The notes: generated from the sequence alone by a model not told the origin. A DNA stretch of 64,000 nucleotides from Ecdyonurus torrentis (GCA_949318235.1 OX439136.1:12146427-12210426); one strand, 5' to 3'. Counted from the first letter of the stretch, positions 13,392 through 25,983 are shown. Numbers and translations: made by a program.

Positions 13392-13744
13392 GAATTAACA
13401 ATGAACCTAATACTATTGAAAGATGTTTGGCTATTTCTTGCGTCGTCGTCTCCTAAAATTAATATCTAATGCAACACAGTTTTTCAACTACTTTTGTGTG
13501 TGATTACTGATTAGTTTGGAAAATATTATAAGTTTATAACAATTTTCTATTTTATTTTATTTTTGTTCCTCTATAACAATTAATTATTATTATTTCATTT
13601 TCTAATAAAACTATGTAAAATAATGACAAATGACATTGTAAACAAATACAGTATAATTTTAATCTATTTGAAGGAGGGAGTAGGGTAGGTAGAGCAAATA
13701 TTTTTTAAATAATAATCATGTTCTTGAATTTTTTTTTCTTTTTT

Positions 13745-13819
<75 letters not shown>
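13745..13819. repeat. (GA)n microsatellite
   Basis: About 75 bp of pure GA, 280 bp from a (CT)n array of opposite sense at 14.1 kb. Confidence 0.97.
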
Positions 13820-13822
<3 letters not shown>

Positions 13823-14092
13823 ACTAAAATTTAATTTCTTTATATTTTTGAATTTGGAGATTCGTTATTTCTTTTAAAATTGAAAATTGTATCATAAAAA
13901 TATTCATGGCAGAGTCTTGATATAAATTGAGGTGAATATTTTAAGTAAGTCCAACGATATTTGACCAGTAAGTCTATATTACACTTAGCAAGCACCTGAC
14001 ACACTCTGGAAACTTTACACATTGCATGCATATACACATACATACATACGAGAATTCTAATGGGAGTTTTGTGTGTAACTTGCATGTGTGTG

Positions 14093-14223
<131 letters not shown>

Positions 14224-14399
14224 ATGCAAACATCTTATACAGCAGACTCCAAAATTTAAGTTAAACACAAAACTTTTGCGTGGACTAAACTAACATAAAA
14301 TAAAATACACATAGATACTTTCTTTGTATAACCTGTAACTTGATTTTCAATTTTAGTTTTATTTAAAATTTGATGCGGTATACACATTCCATGTTTTCA

Positions 14400-14706
14400 T
14401 GTTGAAATGTTAAAATGCAGGGGTGGAGACAGGCTCTTGCCGCTTGAAGAAAATCGCAAGCGGCAAAATGCAATTTTGCCCGATGCTTAACAAAATTAGG
14501 GCTGTCAAACTCGTCAATCTGGCAACGTTTTTCCCTCCCCTTGTTCACCCTGAGCTACCCTTCAGCCAATCACCCCTCACACGCCGCCTGCTTTCCACCA
14601 ATCCGACTGCCAGGGTGGAATTTAACCTTTTTACTGCCCTTACAGTTCCCGCAATTCTGCCGTTTGCGATAAAAATTGAAGATCACGCCGCTACCACAGT
14701 AGATGG
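14400..14706. other. GC-richer non-coding stretch left of hairpin E
   Basis: Contains a small hairpin TTGCCGCTTG / CAAGCGGCAA (14437-14466) and a palindromic GCAAAATGCAATTTTGC (14462-14478), then pyrimidine-rich sequence. A 101-codon frame at 14423-14728 has no recognisable domain and runs into hairpin E. Probably part of an older transposon. Confidence 0.4.
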
Positions 14707-14895
14707 TACAGTAGTCCATCTCCTATAGCGGGAATGTCAGATCGAATGCGCGCCATAATTCCGACTGGGTGAAGGTGACAGAACTACATGTAACATTACT
14801 TCAAATTACGGCTTCTAGTTCTGTCACCTTCACCCAGTCGGAATTATGGCGCGCATTCGATCTGACATTCCCGCTACAGGAGATGGACTACTGTA
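14707..14895. mobile_element. Hairpin MITE family E, 79-bp arms, 31-bp loop
   Basis: Arms 14707-14785 and 14817-14895 are inverted copies differing at one base (CTATAGCGGG against the complement of CCCGCTACAG). The arms hold CGCGCCATAATTCCGACTGG and GGTGAAGGTGACAGAACT. The flanks share the direct repeat CGCCGCTACCA (14688-14698 and 14910-14920), so the full element may be larger. Confidence 0.85.
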
Positions 14896-15002
14896 TAATA
14901 TACTGTGCGCCGCTACCAACTTTCTCTTCACTGCTGCCTTATAGCGGGAGTATAGCAATGCTCTATCCTTATTATATAGATCAGTGTTAAAATGTGTATA
15001 AA

Positions 15003-15305
15003 TTGCCTAAGAAAGGAACAACTATTCTGAGGCTAACTTTTAGGCCCGCGCAGCCGTCTTATTTTATTAAGTACTAAATTAATTTAAAAAAATAAGCCAC
15101 TGTGATTGGCTGAGAGTCGACTCTCAGCCAATCACAGTGGCTTATTTTTCAAAATTAATTTAATAATAAATAAAATAAAACGGCTGCGTGGGCCTTTAGT
15201 GTTTTCGCTTACATCTGCTTCCGTTTCAACTTTTCTACGCATGCGTATAGTACGTTGTAACGGAAGCTGATGTCAGCGAAATCTCTTATAAGTCGGCCAA
15301 TAGCA
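15003..15305. mobile_element. Palindromic MITE family G, copy 3, split by palindrome F
   Basis: Left piece 15003-15042 (AAGAAAGGAACAACTATTCT, GAGGCTAACTTTTA) and right piece 15195-15305 (GCTTACATCTGCTTCCGTTT, GCATGCG, AACGGAAGCTGATGTCAGCG, AAGTCGGCC) are family G. Palindrome F lies between them. Confidence 0.8.
15043..15194. mobile_element. Loop-free palindrome MITE family F, nested in G
   Basis: Exactly symmetrical about the GTCGAC at 15116-15121, with termini GGCCCGCGCAGCCG and CGGCTGCGTGGGCC. The core AAGCCACTGTGATTGGCTGA pairs with its complement with no spacer. TTTA flanks both sides and is a likely 4-bp duplication. Confidence 0.87.
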
Positions 15306-15981
15306 AACTTCAAAAAAGGGGAGGGGGAAGTTTTGAATCTTTGATTCTGATAATTACAAATATTGTGCTTTTTTTGGCACCAACTGTTGGACTTTGTTGG
15401 TTATTAATTATTAATATTATTTTATGTTTGCTTATCAATGTAAGGGAAGGAGACAAATTAGGGTTGAAATTGGTATATATTTTAGAAATAGAAATTTTGG
15501 TAAATAGAAAAGCAATCTTTATGAAAGAACTTTTCAGCGTGACAATAGTCTAATAAAAATAGCGTGAATTTCTTATATTGGAAAGAAAAAAAAAAAAGAA
15601 AAAGAAAATCTTTATATCGCGTAGGTTGAAAAGTTGGTATGATATGGTGTGCTATTAGATGTGTATTTTAGAGAATAGGAAGCGAGTGAGTCAAGTCGCA
15701 AACAATTTTTCGCTCGGTTGCTTTAGACTAACTTGTGAGTAAAAGTAGGGGAGAATATAAGCTTCTTTTCTTTACTTTTTTTCTCAAGTTGTGTCCATCT
15801 TTGACTTGGCCCCGTGTCTCTTCTTTAATTCAATACAAACCTATCTCTTAGTTTATTTCTTTATTTTATATTCTTAGTTTATTTATAACTGTATGCTGTA
15901 CTAGAAATAACATAATTCAGTAATTTATGGGGAATAATTAGTGAATTTATCAGTATGTTTTATACCAAAATGCTCTGAACG

Positions 15982-16297
15982 TGAAGCCATACACTGCATG
16001 TGCTTTTTAATTGAATAAACATGAAATGGAATCTTCAAAACTGATAACAATTTTTACCAGAATGTCAATGTAGCCCCACGAGAGAGCGTGAAAAAACTGT
16101 AAAGTATGCAATTTGCGTGAATATTCATGTTTATGACGTCAGAAACATGCAAAAATTAGTATGAAAATGTTGTGCGGGTTGTATAAATCGTATTTTCTGA
16201 TCACTGCTGTTGGGTTTTGAGACAAATTAATGCAAATCTCATCAAGTGTTTTGTGATATAAATTGCTTACGTTTTTCTCCGGTATATTCCTTTAAAG
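15982..16297 (+). mobile_element. MITE family A, copy 2
   Basis: Shares the family core (CCCCACGAGAGAGCGTGAAA, ATGACGTCAG, TTTCTGATCACTGCT) and ends in a degraded form of the family terminus (GGTATATTCCTTTAA). The 5' terminus has diverged (GAAGCCATACACTG), and part of the segment after CACTGCT is deleted compared with copy 4. Confidence 0.8.
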
Positions 16298-16869
16298 AAG
16301 CTTAAAAGTATATTTTATTCTTTTATTATTGTTCAAATATTTGACTAAATCTATAACCTTGCTAAAATTTAATATTGTGCAAGTACAATACGTGTACTAC
16401 AATGTCTATAAAAACGATGTTGAATTATTCTTTGTAATTATTACTTTCTTGTGCTTTCATATTATTATCTTTTGCACACAAAAAAATATTCTATATCTCT
16501 TTTTTTTTTATTTATTTTTTTATTCTTTTTCTACGTACTTTGAAATTTATAAAGTTAGAACATGGAAGATATTTTTATTGTTAACAAAAAAGGATATTTT
16601 CCGCATCCTTTACTTCTTCTTTATACCATTTTAATAATATTTTTCTTTGCCTTGTCGTTTTGTTATATACAGAAAAAAAGTAGAGAAAAAAAAATCTTGT
16701 GTATTTTTGTGAGCAGCATAGACCTTTAAATAACAACAATCTACTTTTATATATAATATATAAATATAAGAAGATCCAAACTTTAAGGTCTTTCTCTTGT
16801 GTCAATTCCATAATATTAGCCTGTTTACATACGTTGTTAAATTTTTAATATTCAGTACAGTTTTTTTTT

Positions 16870-17402
16870 TTACGCCATATCTGAGCACTAAATAACATGA
16901 GTCAGTATTGAAAAATGACAAATTTTGCCAGTTCATATAATGTGTCTGTTAACAGAGCGATGCTGTTACGGCTAAACCACGCTTCTACTTTTAGCGTGTT
17001 TCTTTAATTTCACGGATCTACGTTTATCGCGATAGACAAAAAAATGCGTGTCTACATTTATCGCGATAGCAGGTAAAAACATTTCTACACCTGTTTTCCT
17101 ATGTAGATATGATTTTACCTGTTGTCGCGATAATGTAGATACGCGTTTGTATGGCTATCGCGATAAACGTAGATCCGTGAAAGTAAAGAAACACGCTAAA
17201 AGTAGAAGCGTGGTTTAGCCGCAATAGCATCGAGAGGTTGATTTAGCTTTTCAAGTATGCGAGAAAAAAAAAATTAACTAAAAAATTAAATATTTATTCA
17301 GAGAAAATAGAGCCAATTTTTGTCCTATATGCTGAGCAATGTTATTCAATGCTCCAGTATGGCGTCGAAGTTCATTCAGTATGACGTCATGCACATACAC
17401 TA
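16870..17402 (-). mobile_element. MITE family C, copy 3, interrupted by hairpin D
   Basis: C-type sequence (TGAGCACTAAATAACATG, TTTTGCCAGTTCATA, TCCTATATGCTGAGCAATGT, TGACGTCA) is split by a hairpin at 16956-17235. The family sequence resumes as GGTTGATTTAGCTTTTCAAG on the far side. Confidence 0.82.
16956..17235. mobile_element. Hairpin MITE family D, nested in C copy 3
   Basis: Nearly whole-length inverted repeat. The left arm has CGGCTAAACCACGCTTCTAC then TTTATCGCGATAG, and the right arm has the complements (CTATCGCGATAAACG then AAGTAGAAGCGTGGTTTAGC). The outermost shared base block is CGATGCT/AGCATCG. CG-rich TCGCGA motifs occur four times. Exact edges are uncertain by a few bases; a 2-bp AG duplication is possible. 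Confidence 0.8.
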
Positions 17403-17418
17403 TAGTTATGTTAATCTA

Positions 17419-20186
17419 TAGGGTCTATGTATTCATGTTAAAGTCGATGTCATATCTTGGATAACTCAATAACATGGATGGCAGAGGAAAATAAATCATT
17501 TTGCCAGTTTAAAACTATTATGTAATAGAGCCATATTTTTTATAATTCAAAATGTTGGCACCAGACCCCCTCCGGATCGCTCTGAAAAAAATTACATGCA
17601 TTTAGTATGCAACTTTAAGCATCGTGACCGAATTTGAGCATCCTCGATTAAAAACTCTAATTTTGGTAGCGCTAAAACCAAAATGGGCAATTGTGACCAT
17701 TTCGACGGCCGAGCGCTTCAAGCTAGTTTTGAGGACTCATATCTCGAAAACTAAATGTGATAGAAAACTAAATCTTTTTTTATCTAAAAGAACAACAAAA
17801 TGTTATTGTAACTGTAACATTATTTGGTCGTTGCAATAATTATTGTTTTAGTTAAAAATCGCCCAATATCGAAAAAAATCCGATTTGGGGTGTTAGTCAA
17901 AGTTATGCTATAAACAAGTAAAAATTATTTTTGGCTTTTTCAGAGTTTATATGCATCCACTAGGTTCCTGTTAACACAGAAATTAGTATGAAAAAAAATA
18001 TCAAAATTTTTTGAACCCTTAAAGTTACGACACATAGGGGCCATTTTTTTAAAATTCATGTTTTTGGATGCAAAATAAATCGATGTCTGACAACTTTAAA
18101 AAATATGATAGACACATCACCAAAAGGCTTATAATGTGTGCTTTTAGAAACCGCAAGAAAAAGTTTGGGTTTTTGCCTGACGAATTTTTTATAGCGCTTT
18201 CTTTAGAGGCCTCCGCGCGGGCCACGCAGCGCGCGTATCACAGCCTGACGGCCCCGCGCAACAACTTTGAGCTCTTATAAACCGATGTCTGCTACTCGCA
18301 ACCTTAATGTATTATACATCATTGTAATCGGCTTGATTTAAAATATTATAATCAATATTAAAAATGATGGGTTATTATGTTCCTGAATTATGCCAAGGTA
18401 CTGTGTAAATATACAATTCGAGCGCGTGATGGACTACCGATAATTAAAACATATCGACGTTATACACATGTTAAATAGCTGTCATTGCAAAATATTGTAT
18501 TTTAAGGCATTTTATAGCAATAATGCAATACTTTCAAAGAATATTTTCAATTCTGGAAATTTTTTGTGTGATTTTTTTTTTTTTTTTTTTTTTTTTGATA
18601 ACATTATACATGATAAGTCTTCGTAATCTTCCACTTTTAAGTTCCTTTAAATTACGCGTCATAAGGTGAAATTAAACTGAAAACAAATACCCATAAAGTT
18701 TATATATAAAAATAACCAAAATGATCACAGTTCTGAAAAAAGGTAACAGTGTAATTGTTTCCTAATTATGAAACAAAAATTTATTAAACAATAAATTTCA
18801 AAGTAGAGGAAAAATTAATAAAGAGTAAATGAACATATTTACAAAAATTATAAAGCATAATTCATAAAAGCGTGACTAAAAAATGCTGATACTTATATGT
18901 AAACAAAAAACAAAAATAGATTGAAAAAGATAAAAAAAAAAGTCACACAAAAAATTTCCAGAATTGAAAATATTCTTTGAAAGTATTGCATTATTGCTAT
19001 AAAATGCCTTAAAATACAATATTTTGCAATGACAGCTATTTAACACGTGTATAACGTCGATATGTTTTACTTATCGGTAGTCCATCACGCGCTCGAATTG
19101 TATATTTACACAGTACCTTGGCATAATTCAGGAACATAATAACCCATCATTTTTAATATTGATTATAATATTTTAAATCAAGCCGATTACAATGATGTAT
19201 AATACATTAAGGTTGCGAGTAGCAGACATCGGTTTATAAGAGCTCAAAGTTGTTGCGCGGGGCCGTCAGGCTGTGATACGCGCGCTGCGTGGCCCGCGCG
19301 GAGGCCTCTAAAGAAAGCGCTATAAAAAATTCGTCAGGCAAAAACCCAAACTTTTTCTTGCGGTTTCTAAAAGCACACATTATAAGCCTTTTGGTGATGT
19401 GTCTATCATATTTTTTAAAGTTGTCAGACATCGATTTATTTTGCATCCAAAAACATGAATTTTAAAAAAAATGGCCCCTATGTGTCGTAACTTTAAGGGT
19501 TCAAAAAATTTTGATATTTTTTTTCATACTAATTTCTGTGTTAACAGGAACCTAGTGGATGCATATAAACTCTGAAAAAGCCAAAAATAATTTTTACTTG
19601 TTTATAGCATAACTTTGACTAACACCCCAAATCGGATTTTTTTCGATATTGGGCGATTTTTAACTAAAACAATAATTATTGCAACGACCAAATAATGTTA
19701 CAGTTACAATAACATTTTGTTGTTCTTTTAGATAAAAAAAGATTTAGTTTTCTATCACATTTAGTTTTCGAGATATGAGTCCTCAAAACTAGCTTGAAGC
19801 GCTCGGCCGTCGAAATGGTCACAATTGCCCATTTTGGTTTTAGCGCTACCAAAATTAGAGTTTTTAATCGAGGATGCTCAAATTCGGTCACGATGCTTAA
19901 AGTTGCATACCAAATGCATGTAATTTTTTTCAGAGCGATCCGGAGGGGGTCTGGTGCCAACATTTTGAATTATAAAAAATATGGCTCAATATTTTTGAGA
20001 GCATTGATACTGTAAATATGTTGAATTAGTATCTTATAAGTATGTAAGAAAAATAACATTAATAAAAATTTAACATATTTTTCCAAAGAAAATTGCCTTA
20101 AACGAAGTTTGTCCTATGCTCAGCAATGTTGTTCACTACTCCAGTATGGCCTCCAAGCGCAATAAATATGACGTAATCCGCATGTC
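17419..20186 (-). mobile_element. MITE family C, copy 4, split by a 2.46-kb foldback element
   Basis: Left part 17419-17527 begins CTATAGGGTCTATGTATTCA and runs through TTTTGCCAGTTTAAAACTAT. Right part 19988-20186 resumes AATATTTTTGAGAGCATTGA and continues through GTTTGTCCTATGCTCAGCAA. Uninterrupted copies 1 and 2 show these parts joined. Confidence 0.88.
17528..19987. mobile_element. Foldback element with ~1.04-kb inverted arms
   Basis: Arms 17528-18571 and 18943-19987 are inverted copies starting GAGCCATATTTTTTATAATT. By eye they differ by three substitutions and one A/T-run length change. The 371-bp spacer (18572-18942) starts in poly(T) and ends near poly(A), extending the possible stem. 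Flanking AATA at 17524-17527 and 19988-19991 is a 4-bp target duplication, confirmed by the single AATA in uninterrupted family C copies. Each arm carries an identical 70-codon frame (18068-18280 + and 19234-19446 -) with a strikingly GC-rich end. No transposase is visible, so it is probably non-autonomous. The 1-kb arms recall long-TIR DNA transposons, but no known family is assigned. Confidence 0.9.
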
Positions 20187-20814
20187 CGTGCGTGTAAACA
20201 GACCAAATATAAATCATTTTAATCTAAGAAAATGCATGTCGGTTTGTTGAATTAATAATGTATTTATGCATAGCAAAAAACCTTTTTTTTTTTTTTTTTT
20301 TTTTTTAATATTTTTTTAATGATTTTAATTAAACCTTGTGGCGAATATGGGAGATACAGTTTATTTATTGTCTGGTATAGGTCTGCATTTTCAGAATCCA
20401 TAAAAAAAAAATAATAATAATAAAAAATAGCAACATGATTTAATGGTTCTTCATTTTAATAATTTCTTAGTTGCTCGCATCATTCATCATTTTATTTTTT
20501 ACTTATATACGTATTTCGCTTATAAAACTGTTTTCTTTTTATCTCTGAAAATTATGAAGCCTTTAAGATGTTCAACCACTCGAGTAACGTTAGAAAAGAT
20601 TATCATGTTATATTTTTGATATATCAATTGAAGTCAAGTATTTGATGGTAAATAAAATATAAGCTTCTTTTGTTTTTTTATTGGTAATGTATTGTTTGGT
20701 AAGATCTCAAATCTTTATTTCTTTCTTTTCTCTCTCTCTTTCTCTCTTTTATTATTATTCTTGAGTTTTCAAGTGATGGTTCTAACAAGCTTATTGACCA
20801 TCAAATGCAACAGT

Positions 20815-20852
<38 letters not shown>

Positions 20853-21568
20853 TGATGAAATTGTAGTACTCACAAGTCACAAAAAGTCATAAAGTTTTAG
20901 ACAAATTCCTTTAAAAGACCTGATTTGTTAGTAAAGAAAAAATAAAATAAAATCCTGATGTGAGTCTGTCTACTTCTATATAGCTTCAGCCACTACTCCA
21001 AGATAAAAAATTAAAACAAAATATTATTAAAAAGTATACTACACTGCATAATAGGTTGTAAAGCAGGTAGCCTACGTATGACGCTTGCAGGCGCAACCGT
21101 CACTTATACTGAAACTGAGTATTTGATGTAAAAGTTATGATTTTTTGTTTTAGTAAATCGTTCCAAATATTAAAATGTAATAACTTTTAAGATTTTAAAA
21201 CAATCGGCATAGAGTACAATTACAAATTGCCGTAAATATATGAGATAGTTTATATTACCAATGAACTCAAATAGATATACTAATAATATAAACTTGGTTA
21301 TTTATTGTTAAGCCATACCATTCTTTATTATATGACCATACTTTTGAAATTTACCTTTGAATTGAGTGACAAATTTGATATTGTTTTAATATTAGTCTAC
21401 ATATTAAAATAATAAGAAAATATGCTATATTAATTACTTTTTTTTTATGTACTTATATTTATTTATATTTTCTTATTGCTTACTTTATTATTGACAATAT
21501 AACACCTTCATATCTATGATTTGATTACCTAAATGTAATAAAAAAAAATAGAATATTTATATTTGTAT
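20187..21568. other. AT-rich non-coding DNA
   Basis: Poly(T) runs (20283-20306, 20819-20848) and unique sequence. No feature supported. Confidence 0.6.
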
Positions 21569-21910
21569 TTAAAGGAATAGACCAGGGAAAAACATAAGCA
21601 TTTATCACAAAACACGTGATGGGATTTACAAAAATAACTTTAGTTTGTATCAAACCCAACAGTAGCCCCGTAGCAGTGATTCGAAAATTCAATTTATGCA
21701 ATCCGCATAACATTTTCATACTAATTTTTGCATGTTTCTGACGTCATAAACATTAGTTTTCACGCAAATAGCATACTTTACAGTTATTTCACGCTCTCTC
21801 GTAGGGCTACATTAACATTCTGGTAAAAGTTGTCATCAGTTTTGAAGATCCCATTCGTGTTTATTCACTAAAAAGCACATGTTGTTTTATGTGGTCTATG
21901 GCTTTAAAGG
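21569..21910 (-). mobile_element. MITE family A, copy 3, full length
   Basis: Reverse orientation: starts TTAAAGGAATAGACCAGG and ends GGTCTATGGCTTTAA. The ends form imperfect terminal inverted repeats of about 20 bp (TTAAAGSMATAGACCA). TGACGTCA is kept. The 64-codon frame inside it is read-through and not conserved in other copies. Confidence 0.88.
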
Positions 21911-22370
21911 AATATAAAAAACGTTCTTTTTAATCATTTAATTATGAACTGCCTGAGTCAATAAAGAATTCTTATTATAATTCTTACGTATATCAGTCCG
22001 TGCACTTATAATTTTATTATGATAAATTAAACTATGTATCACCGATATTTTCAAAATATCGATATATTATTAACATATCGATGTTTCAAACATATTGGTT
22101 GAGAGTTTGAATAAAATTAAATCTTCAGAAAAGTTAATTAAGCGGACAGGATATTGAGAAAATGCAAATTTTCTACGTTATTCCGTCATCTTATATATTT
22201 GATATAAAAAAAAAAGGGAAACTCATTTGGCTAGAAGAGTCCATGTTATATTGACGACAATTTTGTGCCTTATTTGATTAGTGAGTTGCTTTTGCATATG
22301 ATGTCTTATACTTAGTGCACCTTAATTTAATTAAATTTTTAAATAGTCAGAAATGTTGTCAACAAAAATG

Positions 22371-22402
<32 letters not shown>

Positions 22403-23317
22403 GTTTGTTGGTATACGTTAATGGAAATAGCGAGAGGTTATATGAAAATATAAGGGTGCATGGTTTCCATTTAAATTCTTCAAAGTTAAAGTTCATACGG
22501 ATTCACGTTCACTGCTATTTATGTTTTTTTTTTCAATAGTCGATTTAATAATGCCTTTATGAAAAGTTACAGACACACAAACACATAATGCTTAAGAAGA
22601 GGATCAAAATTAATAGCACTTAAAAAAAAAAAGAGTTTGGACCTTTTCATATACATGCAAATAAGGCACTCCTTCCTATATGCTCCATTCCTAAGTTGGC
22701 CTTTCGAGACAATCTGACAGTAAAAGTTTTTATTTTCTTTGCCATGATGCTATAATAATCTCACAAACTGAATGGATTTACGAATTATAACATTAATACC
22801 AATTAGAAATGCAATTTTACTTTGATATTATATTACAAAATTACAGTGCATAGCTTATGTAGAAAAAAGAAATAATAAAAGTGCAATTGGCTTATTCCCA
22901 AAGCTGTAACCTATGCTCCCTAAATTTTAGTTATAAAATAATATTCTGAAAGAATATGAAAATAAACTATTTATTAAATACTTTATGTTACTCAATAGAT
23001 TCAATATATATATGTATATTATATAATCCAAAATAAATTAAAATATTTCTTTTATCCGAATGATATTTTATTAGACCAAGTTGAATGTGTGCAAGAACCA
23101 TCAGCCATTATATAGTGTATACTATAATTATAATATATTTTAAGACTTAAGTGGCGTTATATAGAACATGATCTAACTTTGAAGGAAACTATAATAAGAT
23201 ACACAGCAAATTGTTATTTTGTTATGCAAAACACGTTAATCTGCTTTGTGTAAAATTTGTTACATTTACTTGACCTAGCTGTAGAATTATAACTTATTCT
23301 TCTTTCTCTATTTATTC
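21911..23317. other. AT-rich non-coding DNA
   Basis: Short inverted ATATCGAT motifs at about 22044-22085 and a poly(T) at 22375-22402. Nothing gene-like. Confidence 0.6.
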
Positions 23318-23663
23318 TTAAAGCCATAGACCACATAAAACAACATGTGTGCTTTTTAATGAATAAACACGTAATGGGATCTTCAAAACTGATGACAATT
23401 TTTACCAGAATGTTATTGTAGCCCTACGAGAGAGCGTGAAAAAACTGTAAAGTATGCAATTTGCGTGAAAATTCATGTTTATGACGTCAGAAACATGCAA
23501 AAACTAGTATGAAAATGGTGTGCGGGTTGCATAAATCGTATTTTCTGATCACTGCTACGGGGCTACTGTTGGGTTTTGAGACAAACTAATGTTATTTATG
23601 TAAATCCCATCAAGTGTTTTGTGATATAAATGCTTATGTTTTTCTCTGGTCTATTCCTTTAAC
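23318..23663 (+). mobile_element. MITE family A, copy 4, full length
   Basis: Complete copy from TTAAAGCCATAGACCACATA to TCTGGTCTATTCCTTTAA. It is a good reference for the family: about 345 bp, terminal inverted repeats, TTAA at both outer edges, CRE-like TGACGTCA near the middle, no coding capacity. Confidence 0.88.
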
Positions 23664-24207
23664 TATGATTTTTTTAATTTTCCAATGTAATTTTCTATAA
23701 ATTACGTGATTAAGTTATTCAATTAAATATATTTTTTCCAAAAAAAAAATATATATATTAAAAATGATATTTATATAAAATAAAATTGTTTTATTGGTAG
23801 ATTTTTGTTATATGTGTAATTATTTACTAATTTATCATTAGCAGTCAATAATGTTAAATATAATTTGTCTTTCATTTCAGAAGGTATAGTTATATTGATA
23901 TATAAGTTTTTGTATTCTGTGTTTGGTTTTGTGTATGTTGTATTTAGATTTGACTTGTTCAGCTCTGTAAAGACAAGGAACATAATAAATCTTATATCTT
24001 TCGCCGTGCATTTGAAAGTACCTTTTTTGTTGTTGTTTTTGTTAATAGAAACGACGTTAAAAGTGCTTTAAAGCATTCTTTTGTAATTATAATAAAAAAA
24101 AAAATTAAAAAAAGATTCTATAAGGTATAAAAATGAAAGTAATAATTATAATAAATAAAAAGGGATTGCACCTGCAAGTTCTATAAGTATATAGGCATTT
24201 TGCTACA

Positions 24208-24240
<33 letters not shown>

Positions 24241-24747
24241 CTTGAAATAAAAAACATGATATAAAAAAAAAGCAAATTCACAGTATACTGTTGGAAGTAA
24301 TAATCCTAATGTTTTTGGCAGACACAACTGACACTTTTTATTTACAAACCCGATCTCTGAATATTGAGATATACCTTTAGATTTTTTTTATTTTTTTATA
24401 ATAATTAATTAAAATCATAATAATATGAATAAAGTTTTCAAAGTAAACTCTTAATGCAATAAGTGCCTATACAATTTGTATTGTATCTATACATTTTATT
24501 ATGCTGACGACATTGTTCTGTAATATATTATAATAAATAATAGAAAGATTTGACAGTATTATAATACTGTGCACAGAATGCACAATATATAAATATTATA
24601 CAAAAGTTATAGTACAAAGTTAAAGTAACATTTTACCTTGCGGTAATTTTAGTTAACATTTTCTTGTTTCCAAGTTGAGAGATAATTTTGTAAAGATTTT
24701 CTTGTACTGAAATTGTTACGTGATCCATACTATATACTATACCATGC

Positions 24748-24856
<109 letters not shown>

Positions 24857-24961
24857 TACATGGTTTTGTATAATAGTAGTGTACTTACTTTGGTCTGACA
24901 CTTGTTAGACGTAACTATATTATCCTTTCTGTATGTCTTAGAATTGCCTCTAGGTATTACG

Positions 24962-24971
24962 TCTCTCTGTC

Positions 24972-25054
<83 letters not shown>
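24962..25054. repeat. (CT)n microsatellite with CTCTGT start
   Basis: Begins with two CTCTCTGT units and then about 75 bp pure CT. Lies only 107 bp from the (AT)n at 24.75 kb. Confidence 0.97.
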
Positions 25055-25058
<4 letters not shown>

Positions 25059-25454
25059 TACAGAACAGATTAGTAAATTCAATATTTAGTTCATAAGCTA
25101 TAGGAAATTCTATAATTTGAAGCATTACTATATTTTATTATTTTGTAATATGTTAAAATGCCTACTATATACATTTAAACGATAAAATATAACTTCTTTT
25201 TTTTATGTATTTTACATAATATTACTGTACTGTATACAAAGCTAACTCGTAAAATTGTAAACTAAAAAAATTAGGATATTTTATAATACTCGTTCAATAG
25301 AGGATAATTACTTTTTTTTGTCGTGTGTGAGTGTATTTGATTATTATTATTATAACTTTTAAAATTTGCTGTTTTTAAATCAGAATTAGCCTAATATAAG
25401 TGAATGTTTTTTTTTTGTATGCAGTCATGTGTTATTTTTATGTGTGTGTGTGAA

Positions 25455-25569
<115 letters not shown>

Positions 25570-25983
25570 TATATTATTCTTTTCACATTAAAAATACCAT
25601 ATTAACAAGAAGTTTCCAAGTATTTTTTTTTCGCTCACTTTATACGTATGAAAAATTTAATTCATAATATTTAGAGTGCATGTTTAAAAAAATTAATTAA
25701 ATTCATTAAAACTGAACTCTCATAGAAAATACGATGCTTATTTTATGCTATAGACTTAATAACATGTAGTAATATTCATATATTATATATTTTTATATTA
25801 TATCTATATATAGATAATTAATCTCATTAAATAACGTTGACCATGACCTGTGACAGCTTCATTGATTACTTTTTTAATCTACCTTATTTTATACCTTAAG
25901 TTTGTCATTTTTTTTTTATAATATATATTTTGAAAGTTTTACATAATTCAAAGTTATATTATGTGTTTCAAAATAATTCAAAA

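Noticed and set aside
14423..14728. 101-codon plus-strand frame
   Set aside because: Runs into hairpin MITE E, with no recognisable motif; the open frame is probably due to higher GC.
16329..16634. 101-codon Phe/Ile/Tyr-rich plus-strand frame
   Set aside because: Composition is that of T-rich DNA; no domain, splice boundary or start context supports it.
17528..19987. Polinton/Maverick (virus-like transposon) identity for the 1-kb inverted arms
   Set aside because: Only 371 bp lie between the arms, no viral-type gene is seen, and the duplication is 4 bp rather than the usual 6 bp.
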